64,000 nt of DNA. Origin: Ziziphus jujuba. Lineage: Eukaryota > Streptophyta > Magnoliopsida > Rosales > Rhamnaceae. The stretch's first letter is position 1. Every line of letters begins with the position of its first letter. A program made the position numbers and the translations under genes. Below are positions 24,601-37,084 of this stretch, piece by piece. The notes beneath the pieces were generated by a model. That model saw nothing but the letters and a program-made list of their open reading frames with translations. It made no database searches and was not told where the DNA came from. The stretch covers positions 11,470,001 to 11,534,000 of the forward strand of contig NC_083380.1 of NCBI RefSeq assembly GCF_031755915.1, in the 5' to 3' direction.

Positions 24601-25340
24601 ACACCATAGCTTAGGTTGGTATTAGGATTTGATCCTGTAGAAGTAAATATTGTTTGGAAGTATTGCAAAAAATTATCAATGATTTTATGTTGATTTGTTA
24701 CCCATTGACTAGTTGATTCCGTGAGACCACTGATTAAATTCCGATGATACCGTTTTGTTGCATGGTTATGAAAATATTTGGTATTTCGGTCTCTTTCTCG
24801 TAACCAAGAAAGGTTGGACCATTGTTTACAACGTGTTTTCTCCTTGTCTAGTAGGTAATCAATCTCACTTTCTACCTTTTGAAGAGACTTAATAGTGTCT
24901 GCTGTAGGAGATTTTGTTTGAAGTTCAGAAATAAGTTGGTAGCACTCCCTGAGACGTAACTTTATGTGATTGAAAGAAAATTTATTCCACTGTTGAAGGT
25001 TACGTGCACACTTTGACATCCTAGTTGTAATATCATGCATTGAAACTGTTGTGGTATCTAAATAATTCCACTCTCTCAATAATCCTTTCACAATCTGCCT
25101 CCTCCAACCAAACAGATTCAAAATGGAAATGTTTACCTGAGCAGAACCCATGATTAGCAAAGCCTTCCAGAAACAGACAAATAGCATTATGATCTGAAAC
25201 CGAATTGTTAATGTGTTGCATAGTCGCTCGAGGAAATAGTAGCGGTCTTGGAATAGTAGCAAAACAACTATCTGTGTATTCTCTCACATTAGTATCACCA
25301 ACATATCTATTTGACCATGTGAATTTATATCCAACAAAAG
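21700..25340 (-). mobile_element. decayed plant L1-type LINE, 5'-truncated
   Basis: Read on the minus strand, remnants appear in the canonical order of plant LINE ORF2. First is the end of the endonuclease (KFTWSNRY, then SDHN, 25320-25160). Next come the RT start (PSKAPGFNGLPALFFQ and YKTVSKTLANKLK, 24240-24550), the RT core (DPLSPYLFLICSEQL and the catalytic-type FVDDSLLF, about 23770-23940) and the RT thumb (23383-23604). A zf-RVT zinc module follows (CPICQTADETVLHALWRC, about 22590-22645), then a C-terminal RNase H (NDDAS, HAELIAIHEAI, 21786-22290). Several frameshifts and stops break the reading frame. An A-rich tail (poly-T on the plus strand) lies at 21700-21760. The front of the endonuclease and ORF1 are missing, as expected from 5' truncation. 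The element is dead. Confidence 0.92.
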
Positions 25341-25501
25341 GAATAGGACGTAGAGAACAATAAAACTAACCGATCAAATTTTGATCGGTTTTAAAAACCT
25401 CAAAATGGAGAAACTGAAGTCCATGGTATGCAGGATCTATCTTATATTCACATGGGCCCCATCTAGATGCCATTCCCAAACCAAAAGAATATGATTGTAG
25501 A

Positions 25502-25672
25502 TAGGGATAGCAATTTGCCCCGCATGGCCCAATATCTGCAGTGCACCGCCCTATCGGGATGGTTTTTTCCCAAAAATTTAGGAATGCGGGACGGACTCGG
25601 GATAAATGCCTAAAAATCGAGTCGGAGATGGGCCGAGAACGGGGAATAATAACCCCGCCCTGAACCCGCCCC

Positions 25673-25705
<33 letters not shown>

Positions 25706-26092
25706 TTATTTATTTATTTATTTATTTTACAAAATTTCATTTATGTAAAATCATTTTCTTCTTTTCTTTTTATTTATTTTTTTAAATATGTATTTTATTA
25801 TAATTGTAAATTTGTTTCTTGATGTATTTTATTATATTTTTATTGCATTGTAGTCATTTTCTTTATATTTTAATCATAAAATAAATTTTTTATATAAATT
25901 TCTAAAAAAAATATCAATTAAAAAATAAAATGAAAAAAACCGTCACATCCCGTCCCAGTCCCGCAAAATCTCCAATCCCGTCCCGCACCTAAAGAAACGG
26001 AAAAAATTTGCTGAAATGGGATGTAAAATTTTCCATGGGGACGGGGACAGAATTTTAAAAACTGGTCCCGTCCCGTTCCGTTGACATCCCTA
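25502..26092. mobile_element. hAT-family MITE beside the LINE
   Basis: The 591-base element starts TAGGGATAGCAA and ends TTGACATCCCTA. It has a perfect 8-base target duplication, ATTGTAGA (25494-25501 and 26093-26100). Both ends are GC-rich iterations of cccgtcccg type; the middle is AT-rich with a short TA/TTTA microsatellite. There is no transposase ORF. The intact target duplication means the insertion is younger than the sequence it entered. Confidence 0.9.
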
Positions 26093-26100
26093 ATTGTAGA

Positions 26101-27180
26101 CCGCTTATTCTGCAAGGTGCTAGGCCCAGAGAATTGGGCTGTAACTGTAATAAAACTGCTATTTTTTGATAAAAAGATAAATAAATGTCTAATTAATGGA
26201 TAATAATAGTTTTTAGTTTAAATTGTAAATTAATGGGTTGGACGAATTGTTTTTTCTTTTTCTTTTTTGATAGGAGGAAGGCAGACAGATTGGTTTTATG
26301 CTGCTGAAGGAGGGATCTCTGACGCTCTGTTTAAAAACTGGTAATCTTAATTCCTCAGCAGCAACCAAACCACAGCTATTGAAATAAATGTCATAATATT
26401 CCTGTATCAGATTGTATTTTCCCTAAAAAGCAAAAGCATTTATTATCAATCATATTTGCAATTAAAGTTTTCCTACTTTCTTCTTCTTCGGCTTCCAGTG
26501 CCTATCTGCCACCACCCTTTTGTAATTTTGGATTTTCTGTTTCCAATTTCCATTTGGCACCAACATCTATCCAGCTCCAAATTCTTAGGGTATGTCCTCT
26601 ACCAACTCCAAAACGGTTTTTCATTTATAAATTTAAAAAATGATTGAAAATGTCGTTGGTAGCCATTTTTTAAAATATAAAATATGAAAAAAAAAGCTAA
26701 AAGTTTATTGAAATATAAATAAATTTAGAATTTTTCTTTACATGTTTGAGGAATAAATAATATTTATTATTTTAAATTAAAAATAAGTTTTTTTATAGCA
26801 TAAATAACATATATGGGGTAACAACGATTATCAGTTTTTAATAATAATAATTTTTTTTTCATATATGTGTAATATATGATATTTAAAATATTTTGAACAT
26901 TATTTTACTATTTTTATTTGTATAAAAATATTTTAAATATACAATCATACAGTTATCATATATAGTCATTACTACTTTTACAGCCATTGTTACCAATTGA
27001 GCTTATCCAAAGCCACTATACAATTTTCTGTCTACAAGATTGTGGTATATGAAAATTGTTTTAGAAACCTTAATATCCCTTTTTCTTTTTTCTTTTTTTT
27101 ATTTTTTTTTCTTTAAATAAATATTGTTAGTGGTTGGGTACGAGGACAGGCCAATGTTTTTCTGTGCCAATATGCTAATA
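26101..27180. other. intergenic sequence upstream of PAT1
   Basis: No gene is visible. The sequence is AT-rich with many poly-T runs. The first 80 bases appear to be continuous with the sequence left of the MITE once the element and one target copy are removed. Confidence 0.45.
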
Positions 27181-27217
27181 TTCAACGCCGGTTTTGCAAA
27201 CAAAGAAAACAAAAACA

Positions 27218-27244
27218 ATGGCGGAGAGTCGAGCCGTTTCCTAA
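27218..27244 (+). promoter_or_regulatory. possible 8-codon upstream ORF of PAT1
   Basis: An ATG in the context aaaacaatggcg opens a frame that ends after eight codons at TAA, 156 bases before the main start codon. It matters only if transcription starts upstream of it. A TATA-like gataaaag at about 27291 would place the start downstream and remove it from the mRNA. Confidence 0.3.
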
Positions 27245-27355
27245 ATCTCAGTTTCGGTTTCTGTGCCTCGTTTCGTGCTTATCTTGTCGGATAAAAGCAG
27301 ACCCACAAACCAGATCTGAGTGCAAAGAAGTTCACTTCTTTATTCTTCAATTTTC

Positions 27356-27357
<2 letters not shown>

Positions 27358-27388
<31 letters not shown>

Positions 27389-27390
27389 TT
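27358..27390. repeat. (ATT)n microsatellite in the PAT1 leader
   Basis: About ten ATT units end ten bases before the PAT1 start codon. Length changes here would alter the 5' UTR immediately upstream of translation. Confidence 0.9.
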
Positions 27391-27399
27391 TTCTTTGCA

Positions 27400-30300
27400 A
27401 TGGAAATCTGCTTAAAGCTTCCACAGCCCGTGGTGGGTATCTCTTCATTGTCGTCTCAATGCGCTAAGATTCAGAAACAAAATCCTCTATTTCCAGCTTT
27501 GATTCACAATAGAAATGGAAGAAGCTTGGGTTGTAGTGGGAGCACTGGACTTCGGTCTCTGCCCATTGTCAGTGAAAATTCAAGCCCACCTGCGACTTCC
27601 TTCAGTGAGGTTCGAATTGGGTTCTCTTCCTTTTTGATGTTAGATTTCAATTCTGGCTTTTTTTTTTTTTTTTTTTTTTCCGGGGGAAAACTGGAAATGG
27701 GTTTGTGATTATATTTTTGTGGGTTTTTTTTTTTTTATAATTTTTATTTTCCTTTTGCAGTTGATTGACTCTTTAATAACCGGCGTGGATTTATCAGAGT
27801 CACAGGCTGAAAATTCATTGAATATCTTGTTGAATGAGGCTGATGAGGCTTTGATCAGTGCGTTTCTTGTACTGTTGAGAGCGAAAGGAGAGACTTATGA
27901 GGAAGTAAGTAGAATAATTATTCATAAGAGTACATTGATATTTTTCCAGCATTTTGACACCGTTTATTAATCTCTCCGTCAAATCTTAGAAATTATTTAA
28001 GAAAAGAAAAGCATTTCTATGAAATTACTTTTCAAATCTTAGTGAGGGCGTAGTTTGATATTTACCTTTTTTTTTTTTTTTTTGGGTGGGTTGTGTGATT
28101 TTAATGGCAGATTGTGGGATTGGCAAGGGCAATGATCAATAATAGTCTGAAGGTAGAAGGCTTAACTGATGTGGTGGACATTGTTGGAACAGGTGGAGAT
28201 GGTGCAAACACAGTAAATATATCCACCGGTGCTTCAATACTTGCTGCAGCTTGTGGTGCCAAAGTTGCAAAGGTGAAATCCATAACTTATTCTTTGAATG
28301 TGTTTCTCTGTTCATAAGTTGTATAAACAATTAATAGAGATTGCTCAAATGCTTTCTTCTATTTTTTCCTTTTTTCTTTTACAGCAAGGAAACCGGTCAA
28401 GTTCGTCTGCTTGTGGAAGTGCTGATGTGTTAGAAGCACTTGGAGTAATTATTGACCTGGGCCCTGAGGTTGGTATATTCAAAAGTTGATTTTTGTTTGT
28501 TGGATTGGTGGTATAGTATGTATCAAATTAGTTTTGAATGGTTAAATCTCTTGGTTTGATTGCAACTTTTGTGTAGCAAAAGACAGATACTGAATGCCAA
28601 AGATCTAGGCCTATTACTTGAATCTGTGCGATGAAAGATAAGCAGTACAATTTAACATGGAGAAGTCTTTGTGTTTGTGTTTTCTTTTGGCTTTTCTTTT
28701 CTTTTTTGTTACCTAAAGGCAAATATTTGTTGAACTTGTTATTAAAAGAACAAAGAACTTTTGGAGAATACCCTAAAGAAATATCTTGACAAGTGATCAG
28801 AGTCATAAATTTGACCAAACAAATTATATAAGCAGATGGCCATTCAATTTTGGTAATATTTTTTATTCAAACAGGGGGTAAAAAGGTGTATAAATGAAGC
28901 AGGAATTGGTTTCATGATGGCTCCAATTTATCATCCAGCAATGAAGATTGTCCGGCCTATCAGAAAAAAGCTAAAAGTAAAAACTGTGTTCAATATATTG
29001 GGCCCAATGTTGAACCCGGCAAATGTACCTTTCGCTGTTGTTGGTGTGTACACTGACGACTTGGTAAGACAAAACTGCATCTCTTAATTTAATTTCACTT
29101 TTATATTATCTTTTTTTAAATGGATCTACTATGTCTTTTTAACTGGTAGATAATATGTTTTTATAATATCTGATATGCTAATATTGTTATTAGCACTCTG
29201 CTTAGTTGTATAGAAGGTTTTATTTTAAATTCCTATACTGTAGGATTTAAAATTTTGCTTCAAATAGTTTTGTTGAATTGGGGTCTATATTTGAATTGTC
29301 CTGGTATAAGATCAACCAAAACTGTGGAGATTTTGCAAACATGATAACTACTTCTTTGAAGTGATGATACGGTGATTTCCAGTACGGTCCAAAAAAAATA
29401 CGGTCATCAATTTGTCAAGACGATGGTATCTTTTTAATAAAAAATAACATATGTGATTTAAAATTTTGAGCACTCCTCTTACTTTAAGGCTTGTCGTTCA
29501 ACTAGCGTACTTCAAGTTGTGCTCAATATAAAATGAAATCTTATCGGAGCAGAGATTGCCTGATTTGTAGATACGCATAGTCTTCTGTACTTTAAAGTTG
29601 AGGAGCATGTAGAACCAAGTTTTCTCTTTTCTTGATTATGGTTATCACTTCCTGTGCAAGAGTGCATTGATTATGTACATATTCTAATCCATTGGCACTT
29701 AGGAAATAAGTATTTACAGGAAGCTTAGACTTTGCCTTTAAAATGAGCTTTTTCCATGTGCATTTGATTAATTGAAATTTATACCTTGGATAGGTCCTCA
29801 AGATGGCTAAATCTTTACAATTATTTGGTATGCAAAGAGCATTAGTTGTTCACTCAGAGGGCCTGGATGAGATGAGTCCCCTTGGTAAAATCCCCGTCTT
29901 TTCGCATTTCGATAGAAAGACTTAATTGTCAGTTTGTTCTAATTTCTACGATAACTTTGTCTGAGTCATACATTATTATTGCGCATACAGGACCTGGGCT
30001 GATCTATGATGTTACACCAGAAAAGATTGAGAAGTTCTCCTTTGATCCATGTGAGAATATTGCTCTATATCTTGATCTTTCACTCTTTTATTACTCATTA
30101 AATTTCCTTTCAGGTATGTCATCGATTTGTTAATTACTTCAATCTTCTAAAATGATAATTTTTATTCTACAGTGGATTTTGGAATTCCTCGTTGTACCCT
30201 AGACGATTTGCGAGGTGGAGACCCCCAGTATAATGCTGAGGTATTAAAGCGTGTACTGTCAGGGGAGAAGGGTGCCATTGCAGATGCACTTGTAAGTTCT

Positions 30301-30632
30301 ACTTCGATCACTAGTAACAAACTAACTTTTATTATCAGTTACTTTCTGTGATTTAGAACTCAAATTTCATGGCCAAAAACGATGGACAGGTCTTGAATGC
30401 TGCAGCAGCTCTCTTGGTTAGCCGCTGTGTGAGCAACTTGGCTGAAGGAGTTGCTCTGGCCCGCGAGACACAATTATCAGGAAAAGCTATGGAGACACTT
30501 GATCAATGGATAGACATCTCCAATGTAAGTGAAACCAAGTAATGATTTTGAGCTTCTAACAACAAAAAATTTTCCATGTTCAATATCAGTTTCCTTTAAC
30601 CCCTGCTTCGTTTGATGCTGCAGAAATTTTAA
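27400..30632 (+). CDS. PAT1: anthranilate phosphoribosyltransferase, chloroplastic
   Basis: This enzyme (EC 2.4.2.18) joins anthranilate and PRPP, the second step of tryptophan synthesis, in the plastid stroma. Ten exons join in frame to 400 aa: 27400-27609, 27761-27904, 28111-28272, 28385-28468, 28875-29063, 29794-29884, 29991-30050, 30173-30291, 30390-30524, 30624-30632. Residues 1 to about 60 are Ser-rich with few acidic residues, as in a transit peptide. The PRPP-binding GTGGDG is at 144-149, followed by [27 protein letters not shown] and [11 protein letters not shown], all family hallmarks. The last coding exon adds only Lys-Phe-stop. Length and motifs indicate a functional single-domain enzyme. 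Confidence 0.96.
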
Positions 30633-30939
30633 AAGTAGAGACATGTTGAGGAGGTCTGGTACTTGGTGTGAATATATCTATCGCTTGTGGAGCTGTAGAG
30701 ACTGAAAGCCATATTGTTCATCATCATTGTCAAAGACAACAATGTTCAAGGCAAATACAATAAAAAATAAATACGTGAAAGGATTTTATGGTGTTTAAAT
30801 TTTTGATACGCTGGTGTCATGGTTGATGTCATGGTTGATCATCTTCTAGTGCCAAATCAATTTACATATAACAAATAATTGTATTCTGCTTTTTAACTTC
30901 ATAAAATATGTCTTGATCTTTTTTTCTTTTTTTAATATT

Positions 30940-30970
<31 letters not shown>

Positions 30971-31367
30971 TGTATATATTGAGATCTTAGATTTGAACTC
31001 GTATTATTATTCTAGCAAACAGTGGATTGTGTTGTTCCATGGTCGACAAATATGTCGGTTTTAGATTACATGTTTATTACTTTTTCTCATACCTCATTTA
31101 AGCAGTCTTGAAATGAAAAAAAAAAGTGCACACGTTTCAAATTTCAAATTTTATGTAATTTATAACATTATGTAATTCCATATCCAAAAATAGTAGTAAA
31201 CAATAGAAATGTAAATGAATCTATAATGTTTCTCCATCTATGAACTCGGAATTGAAAGTGCAAAGAAAACTCAAAAAATGTGTTTAATCTCTTCACTCCA
31301 AATGAAATAACAATGGCATTTACATGGTTCTGATGCATGGCAGATGCTGCATTTCCTTCTCTCAACA
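30633..31367. other. convergent 3' intergenic region
   Basis: This stretch holds the 3' UTRs of PAT1 (plus) and of the GUB_WAK gene (minus). A CA/TA microsatellite lies at about 30941-30965. I see no other gene. Confidence 0.55.
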
Positions 31368-32705
31368 TTAGTTGGTTGCCATCCATGCCAGCAAACACAT
31401 CAAAAATCCTACAAAATGTATGTTTTTAAAAAATTAAGGAAATCAATATTGTTGTATATTAAAATGAAAAAAAAAATATTATAAAAAGTTTATTCTGGTT
31501 GCTCCAAGGATGGGGAAAATAAAATCATAGGTTATGGTAAAAATATATTTGCTCCATAAAATCTTGAACGATTATGAATTATGGTTGAAGAAAGCCAAGG
31601 TACCTGATAGTGTGTCCACTGCAGAGTAAATCCTCCTTGATGATGACTTGACTGCATTTCATGTTTACAAATAGTCAGTCACCTAATCAATGCCTTGCCA
31701 ATAATTTATAATATATCATTGGGAAGCTTTTGGGTTACAATATAGGCTCAATATATTGGGCTTTTAGATGGTCCCAACCTTCAAAAAAAACCCAGATCTA
31801 AAGGTCCAGATTCAGTTGCCCAGCATTCGGCGTAGCCCAATGAAAAAAAATAGTAGAGAAATAACACGTTCTTTTCGGCACTTACCTGTGTCACAATTTG
31901 AAGTAGAATTTGTGCTCCCACACATACACAACTGTCTAATACCGTCCGTACCATATCCGCACGTGCCACCGGTAGCCTCACACGCTCTACAAAACTCCTC
32001 GTTCCCTTGAACAGAATACTTCACACGTATACCATACGACCAGTCGTTTGGCCCATCGACTCTCAAAGGAGCCAAGCTATAAGCACTGCTATACCCTCCA
32101 CACTGAAGCTTCGTAAGATTGATGGCCTTAATGGAGTCAAACGACAGCGCACAGCACTGGGGTGGATCCGACCCGAACGCAGAACCCGGGGGTTTATGAG
32201 TATGACCACCCACGGAATCCCAAGCCGGACAACCATAATACTGCTCGCAGCCCATACCGGAAACATTCCGACAAGGCAAGTGTTTCGCCGGAAAACCCTG
32301 AAAGAGCGGCGATTGGGCTGAGCAGCCGATGAGCATGAAGACGTTATCGGGGGTGGGGTTCATGTAGGGGACACGCCAAGGCTCGACGGCGAAGCCATTG
32401 CCTTTGGAGCCCAAAACGATGGCGTCGCAGGTGGACATGTGGGGGTCGTGGAGGGTGAGAGAATTGTAAGCGTAGTCGATGTCAAGGACACGGTAAGATC
32501 CGGAGACGATGTGGAACATGAGGACGTCGTTCATGCAGAAGAGGAGGTCTCGGAAACCCGGGTGTCCGCATCCGGATTGGAGTGCGAATGGGTAGTCGAT
32601 TGTGAGATTCCCGCAGAAGGATCTGCAGGTGTTGGTGTGGGTTGTCGAACCCAATTGAAAGAATTGGGTGAGGAAGAAGAAGGTGGTGAAAATGGGGATG
32701 ATCAT
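31368..32705 (-). CDS. secreted GUB_WAK cysteine-rich protein without kinase
   Basis: The protein resembles the extracellular half of wall-associated and LRK10-like receptor kinases, whose GUB_WAK domain is thought to contact cell-wall pectin. It has three exons, 31886-32705, 31604-31651 and 31368-31408, joined in frame to 302 aa. It opens with a hydrophobic signal peptide (about 1-21). The GUB_WAK signature CRSFCGNLTIDYPF and GCGHPGF follows. A second Cys-rich part (CRACEATGGTCGYG, then LCMCG) is the WAK-associated C-terminal type. The last exon encodes a short hydrophobic end (GFLMCLLAWMATN), which could be a GPI-signal-like or membrane-anchoring tail. There is no kinase exon: the stop is followed by the convergent PAT1 3' region. 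Stand-alone proteins of this kind are known in plants, so this need not be a truncation. The ligand and role are unknown. Confidence 0.88.
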
Positions 32706-33240
32706 GGATGTTTGTTGCAGAGAAGAAGAAGAAGATGAAGCAGAGTGAGTGAGTAAGTGAGCGAAATGGGGAATTGAGGATACTTTGCTTTTGCAATGGG
32801 TTTGTGGGAAATGAAAGAGAGAGAGAGAGAGAGAGAGGGGGGGGCTTATTTATTCATGTTATTTCTTTAAGAATCTGAGAGAGAATTGTTAATGGGATTG
32901 TTACTTTCCTTTTCTTTTCTTTTTTTGGGTGGGATTGATTGAAAATCATTGAGGGAGTGGCTTTTTGAAATCCTGCTGCTGGAGAGCTTTTTGAACATGG
33001 CCATGGTTTTTGCTTTTTTATGATCAAGTTTCTTTTCTTTTTCTTTTCTTTTTCTTTCCTTCTCTATGACTATAATAGTACTAAAAACTCGATTCAAATT
33101 TGAGAATCTAAAAAAACGAAAATTAAAAACATTCTTTCTATTCTTTTCTCTCTTCCTCCCTCTACCAACCCCATTGAAACTTTTGCTCTTGATGATGTGA
33201 ACCCACCACACTCAACCATCAGAGCACAAAAGATGGAAGG
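32706..33240 (-). promoter_or_regulatory. leader and promoter of the GUB_WAK gene
   Basis: On the minus strand a CT-rich leader with a (CT)n tract (plus-strand GA run, 32817-32838) and a C-run precede the start codon. A TATA-like taaataag lies just upstream, near 32846-32853. The 104- and 114-codon ORFs here are low-complexity and not convincing genes. Confidence 0.35.
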
Positions 33241-34580
33241 TGTGACATTCATTCACTTCACTCCAGTTTGATATAGGACTGGTTGATATTGCTGTAAGAT
33301 ATTCTTAGATGTTTCCTTGTTTTGTATTTTTAAAATTTATACATTGTTGTTTTAGTTCGTTAATATAAGGAAAAGTAAGGTGAAGGATTGAACTTGTATG
33401 TTAAATAGTATTTAAAAATTATTATTAAAATGTTTATAAAAAAAATAAAATAAAAAATTTTAATTAAAAATTCTTATATAAAATGGTAATTATGCCCAAA
33501 ATATATATTAAAAGTATTATTAATTGATATATTTTATATAGTTTAAATATAAAAAAATAAATTTTTTTAAATAAATAAATATAAAAAATAACTAAATTAA
33601 ATTTTACCATATCAACTATTATATTATAACTATTATATTATTTAATTAATGAATTTTTGATTTGATAAATCTAATATTATTATTACAATTATATATAACA
33701 GGATTACTTATCCAATTTAATTTGGTATCGTGCAGAAATTACTGTACTCAACATGGTGTACATTGACAAAAAAGAAAAACAATTTGTTTTAGGATGTATA
33801 AATATTTTTGTTACTTATTAGATGGAAAATACTATGATTAAATAAAAACATTTTTTTCTTTTTACATTACAAATAATTCTAAATTTCTACATCTATATAA
33901 TTCGAATCCATACTTTTATAGTATAAATAGAAGTGCTGAATCCTTGGAACTATCTTCTTCGTAAAATAAAAATATTTTTATAAAGTATTTTTTTTATAAC
34001 ATGTAAATAATAATAAAAAATTACAATAAAATATGTTGTTACTCTACTTTTTTTTTTTTTTAAATGATTGTATTTAATTTAGAATTTAATAGATTTGAAA
34101 TGAATTATATAAACTTTAAAGGATTTGATGGATTGTTATGAAATTTTATAAATTTTATAAAAAATTTATAAGAATTCAACAAAATTATTAAGATAAAATT
34201 AAAATTTCATATTAATAATTTTCTTTATAATTTTATTTTTAAAATTTTTTTAAATTTATTAAAATATATTATTTTTAAAAATTAATAACTTTTTTAATAT
34301 TTATAAATTTTAAAAGGATTTTACAAAATTATAATTAGATATATCTAAATTTTAATTAATTTTTATAAAATTTGAATTAAATGTTATTAAATTTATAAAT
34401 TTTTTTAAAATATAAATTTAATACCATTAAATTTCTAAATATTTTAAAAAATTTTTAAATTCTAAATTAAATATACTTCTAAATACTTATAAAATAAAAT
34501 GCCTATAAGTTACCAATTATATTTTTTTAAATAATCATTCTTTTAAATACAAATAAAAATAAAAATTTATGTCCTGATAT
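33241..34580. other. very AT-rich intergenic sequence
   Basis: No gene is visible. The stretch from about 33400 to 34530 is dominated by short A- and T-rich words (aaattttataaattt type) and resembles a matrix-attachment type of spacer, but nothing specific can be claimed. Confidence 0.5.
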
Positions 34581-34855
34581 ATTGTAGTTTGTTGAAAAAA
34601 AAAAAAAAAAGCCATATTTGTCACTTCGGGAAGTAGATCCCAACAAAGGGCTGAACTCGCCGCCAAGTTCCCGACTTTTCTCACAAAAGCAGTCGGCTTT
34701 CTCTGTTGGGCTGACGAGAAAGTGAAAGAAACTCTGATTTCCTTCATTATCTTGCTCCGAAGACAATTCAGGAAAAGAAAAAAAAAAAAAAAAAAACGAT
34801 ATTTTCTTCTTCTTATGTTCCTTCGCCACTAGAAATTTGAGAGCATACTTTTTTT

Positions 34856-36756
34856 ATGATGGTGGAAGCTCCTGAAAAATCGGAAGAAAGTGTCTCAAAT
34901 GTAAGCTTTTTCTCTCTTTCTCTACTACAACACTTGAATTTTTCGATTCATCTGCGACTTACATATACCGCATGAATATTTGAATTCGGGCTTCCAAAAA
35001 GCAAAAGAAAATTTCTTGTTTTGATTCGAACTGTTCATCTTTTTGAACTTTTTTTACTGTTCAATTCTCGGTGTTTTGGGTTTTCCTTTTCTCTTGCAAT
35101 TCATTTGGGGAAAAAAAAAAAAAAAAATTAGGAGCTTAGCTGAACTGACTGAAATAACTATTGATGTCAATGAATAAAGACCATTTCTTCAATTGGGTGG
35201 TTCTCGATATTGTTTAGTATCTGAATCTATTGAATTTTTGGATATGTTAATTTGGGTTATTTTGGTTATAGAGACTAAATTCAATTTGTTTAAATTAGGA
35301 TTCTGTAAGAGTGCCAGGAACTGTGAATTGGGGCACAGCAACTGTGATTGGAGTATTTGCAGGCATGTTGTATGGAGGTAGCAAGGAGGCATCTGCTTCA
35401 GTTGTAAGTTTCCATTTAGACAATAATGCTTCCAAGCTATAAATTTTTATTAGTAACTGACCTAAATGCTTTTCTCAATAGAATAAAATGATCATTTTTC
35501 AAAGATTTTACGTGCTTCACATTGGGATGCTGGCTGTTTTAGGAATTTTTTACTTCCCTTAATAGTTTCATGTGGAATCTGTTGAATATTGACTACTACT
35601 ACTACTTGTCCATATAAGATTTGTTATTTGACATTGTATTTTAATCATATTTATAAAACTTGTGAGACTTCGTGTTTCTTTCACAGAGCAAGGATGCTGA
35701 AGTAATGTTGAAGCTTGGGAGCACACCGGACAAGCGTGAGCAATACCGTTTAATGAGAGATGCGATGGAGAAAAGATTTATTCGAGTCACTAAGGGCTCA
35801 ATAGTTGGTGGAGTACGCCTTGGAATGTTCACCGCTGCATTTTGTGGTTTACAAAATCTGCTTGCTGAGAAACGGGGTGTTCATGATGTCTTCAATGTTG
35901 TTGGGGCTGGTTCAGCCACTGCTGCTACGTTTGGTTTATTATGTATGAAATCATGCTTTATTTGCCAAGCTTATTTGACTCCCCAATTATATCTTTTAAC
36001 TCTCTTTGTCTCGACTACTGTTAAAGTTGAAATGCCTAACCTGTAAAGAAAGAGAAAAAGAATTGATGAAATGTGGTATTCTGCTTATCTAACTTGCTTC
36101 TTTGTCAATTGTAAACCAGTACCAGGATCACTCCAATGGCGTGCGAGGAATGTTATGATGGGTTCACTCCTTGGTGCAGCTGTTTGCTTCCCGCTTGGTA
36201 ATTATTTTGGGGCTCTGAGTTGTTACCAAATATCATTTTCTTTCCAGTAAATGTTATTATTCAATTTGTTGAACTCTCCAACACATTCTCTGCTGGGTAA
36301 TTAATAACCTTGAGGTATAGGAATATCACATTAAATTGAATTATAAACAGAAATTAGCTGCACTTCATTTTTTGTAGGATGGTTTTAGGAGATTGCTGGC
36401 AGGTAAGTGAATGCAACATTTTATTCTTATCGAGTTTTTCTAGATTTGCAGCAGTTTTTAGAGACCCAGCAGGCGGCAGAGATTGAAAATAAAAATTAGA
36501 AAAAAAAAAAAAAAAGGAAAAAAAGAATACACAATAAACATGAGAGCTGAGAGGATTGAGAATAGAATGAATTATTGATATAGAAGATGCATGTTTGTTT
36601 GTAACAGGGTGGGCTCATCTGAAGCTTGTAGAGAGAGCAAATGAAGGAAATCCTTCAGCATCTACTAACTTAGAAGATGAAAGGGATGAGAGAAAAAGTG
36701 GTGTTGGTGCTGCAATTGAGAGGCTTGAAGAAAATTTTAATAAGAGAAGCACATAA
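34856..36756 (+). CDS. TIM17/22/23-family protein, TIMMDC1-like complex I assembly factor
   Basis: TIMMDC1-type proteins are multi-span mitochondrial inner-membrane proteins needed to assemble respiratory complex I. Five exons join in frame to 210 aa: 34856-34900, 35299-35403, 35687-35942, 36120-36197, 36608-36756. Hydrophobic Gly-rich segments typical of the TIM17/22/23 fold are visible: TATVIGVFAGMLYGG (about 25-40), GSIVGGVRLGMFTAAF (about 83-98), a segment near 111-125, and MGSLLGAAVCFPLGW (about 148-162). A charged tail follows. The start is the first of two adjacent ATGs; the 5' region is shared with the dead copy at 41.7-43.1 kb. The assignment to TIMMDC1 rather than another plant TIM17/22/23 member rests on remembered similarity. 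Confidence 0.82.
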
Positions 36757-37084
36757 ACAAAGAAATTTTGTTTTGTTTTTGTTTTTGCTTTCCATTTTTA
36801 ATTTTATTTTATTTTTTTCTCTGAGATATCAACAAAGATCTTCAGTGTGGTATTGAATTTTGCGAATGACAACATGTTGTACATTAGGTGTAGCGGGTTT
36901 TTCGAGTAGAGAAAATAAAAATATTGACCACCTAAATTTTGAGAGAAATTTGTGGTGCATAATGTGTACCAACATGGAATGTGAGTTGGTACACATTGGC
37001 CAATCTCATTCTAAAATTTGTATCATCAATAAGAAAGTAGATTTAAAAAGGTCTTTATCGTGTTCGATTAGTGGTTCGTCCATA
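36757..37084. other. 3' flank of the TIMMDC1-like gene
   Basis: 3' UTR and spacer leading into the inverted repeat. A segment near 36970-37000 (ggaatgtgagttggtacaca) recurs in diverged form near 38278-38300. Confidence 0.4.

Noticed and set aside
32007..32738. Plus-strand ORFs over the GUB_WAK gene
   Set aside because: They are shadows of the minus-strand exon, which has a signal peptide, conserved Cys pattern and matching splice sites.
32867..33211. 114-codon Lys/Arg/Ser-rich minus-strand ORF upstream of the GUB_WAK gene
   Set aside because: It is low-complexity sequence over GA/CT-rich leader and promoter DNA, with no domain.
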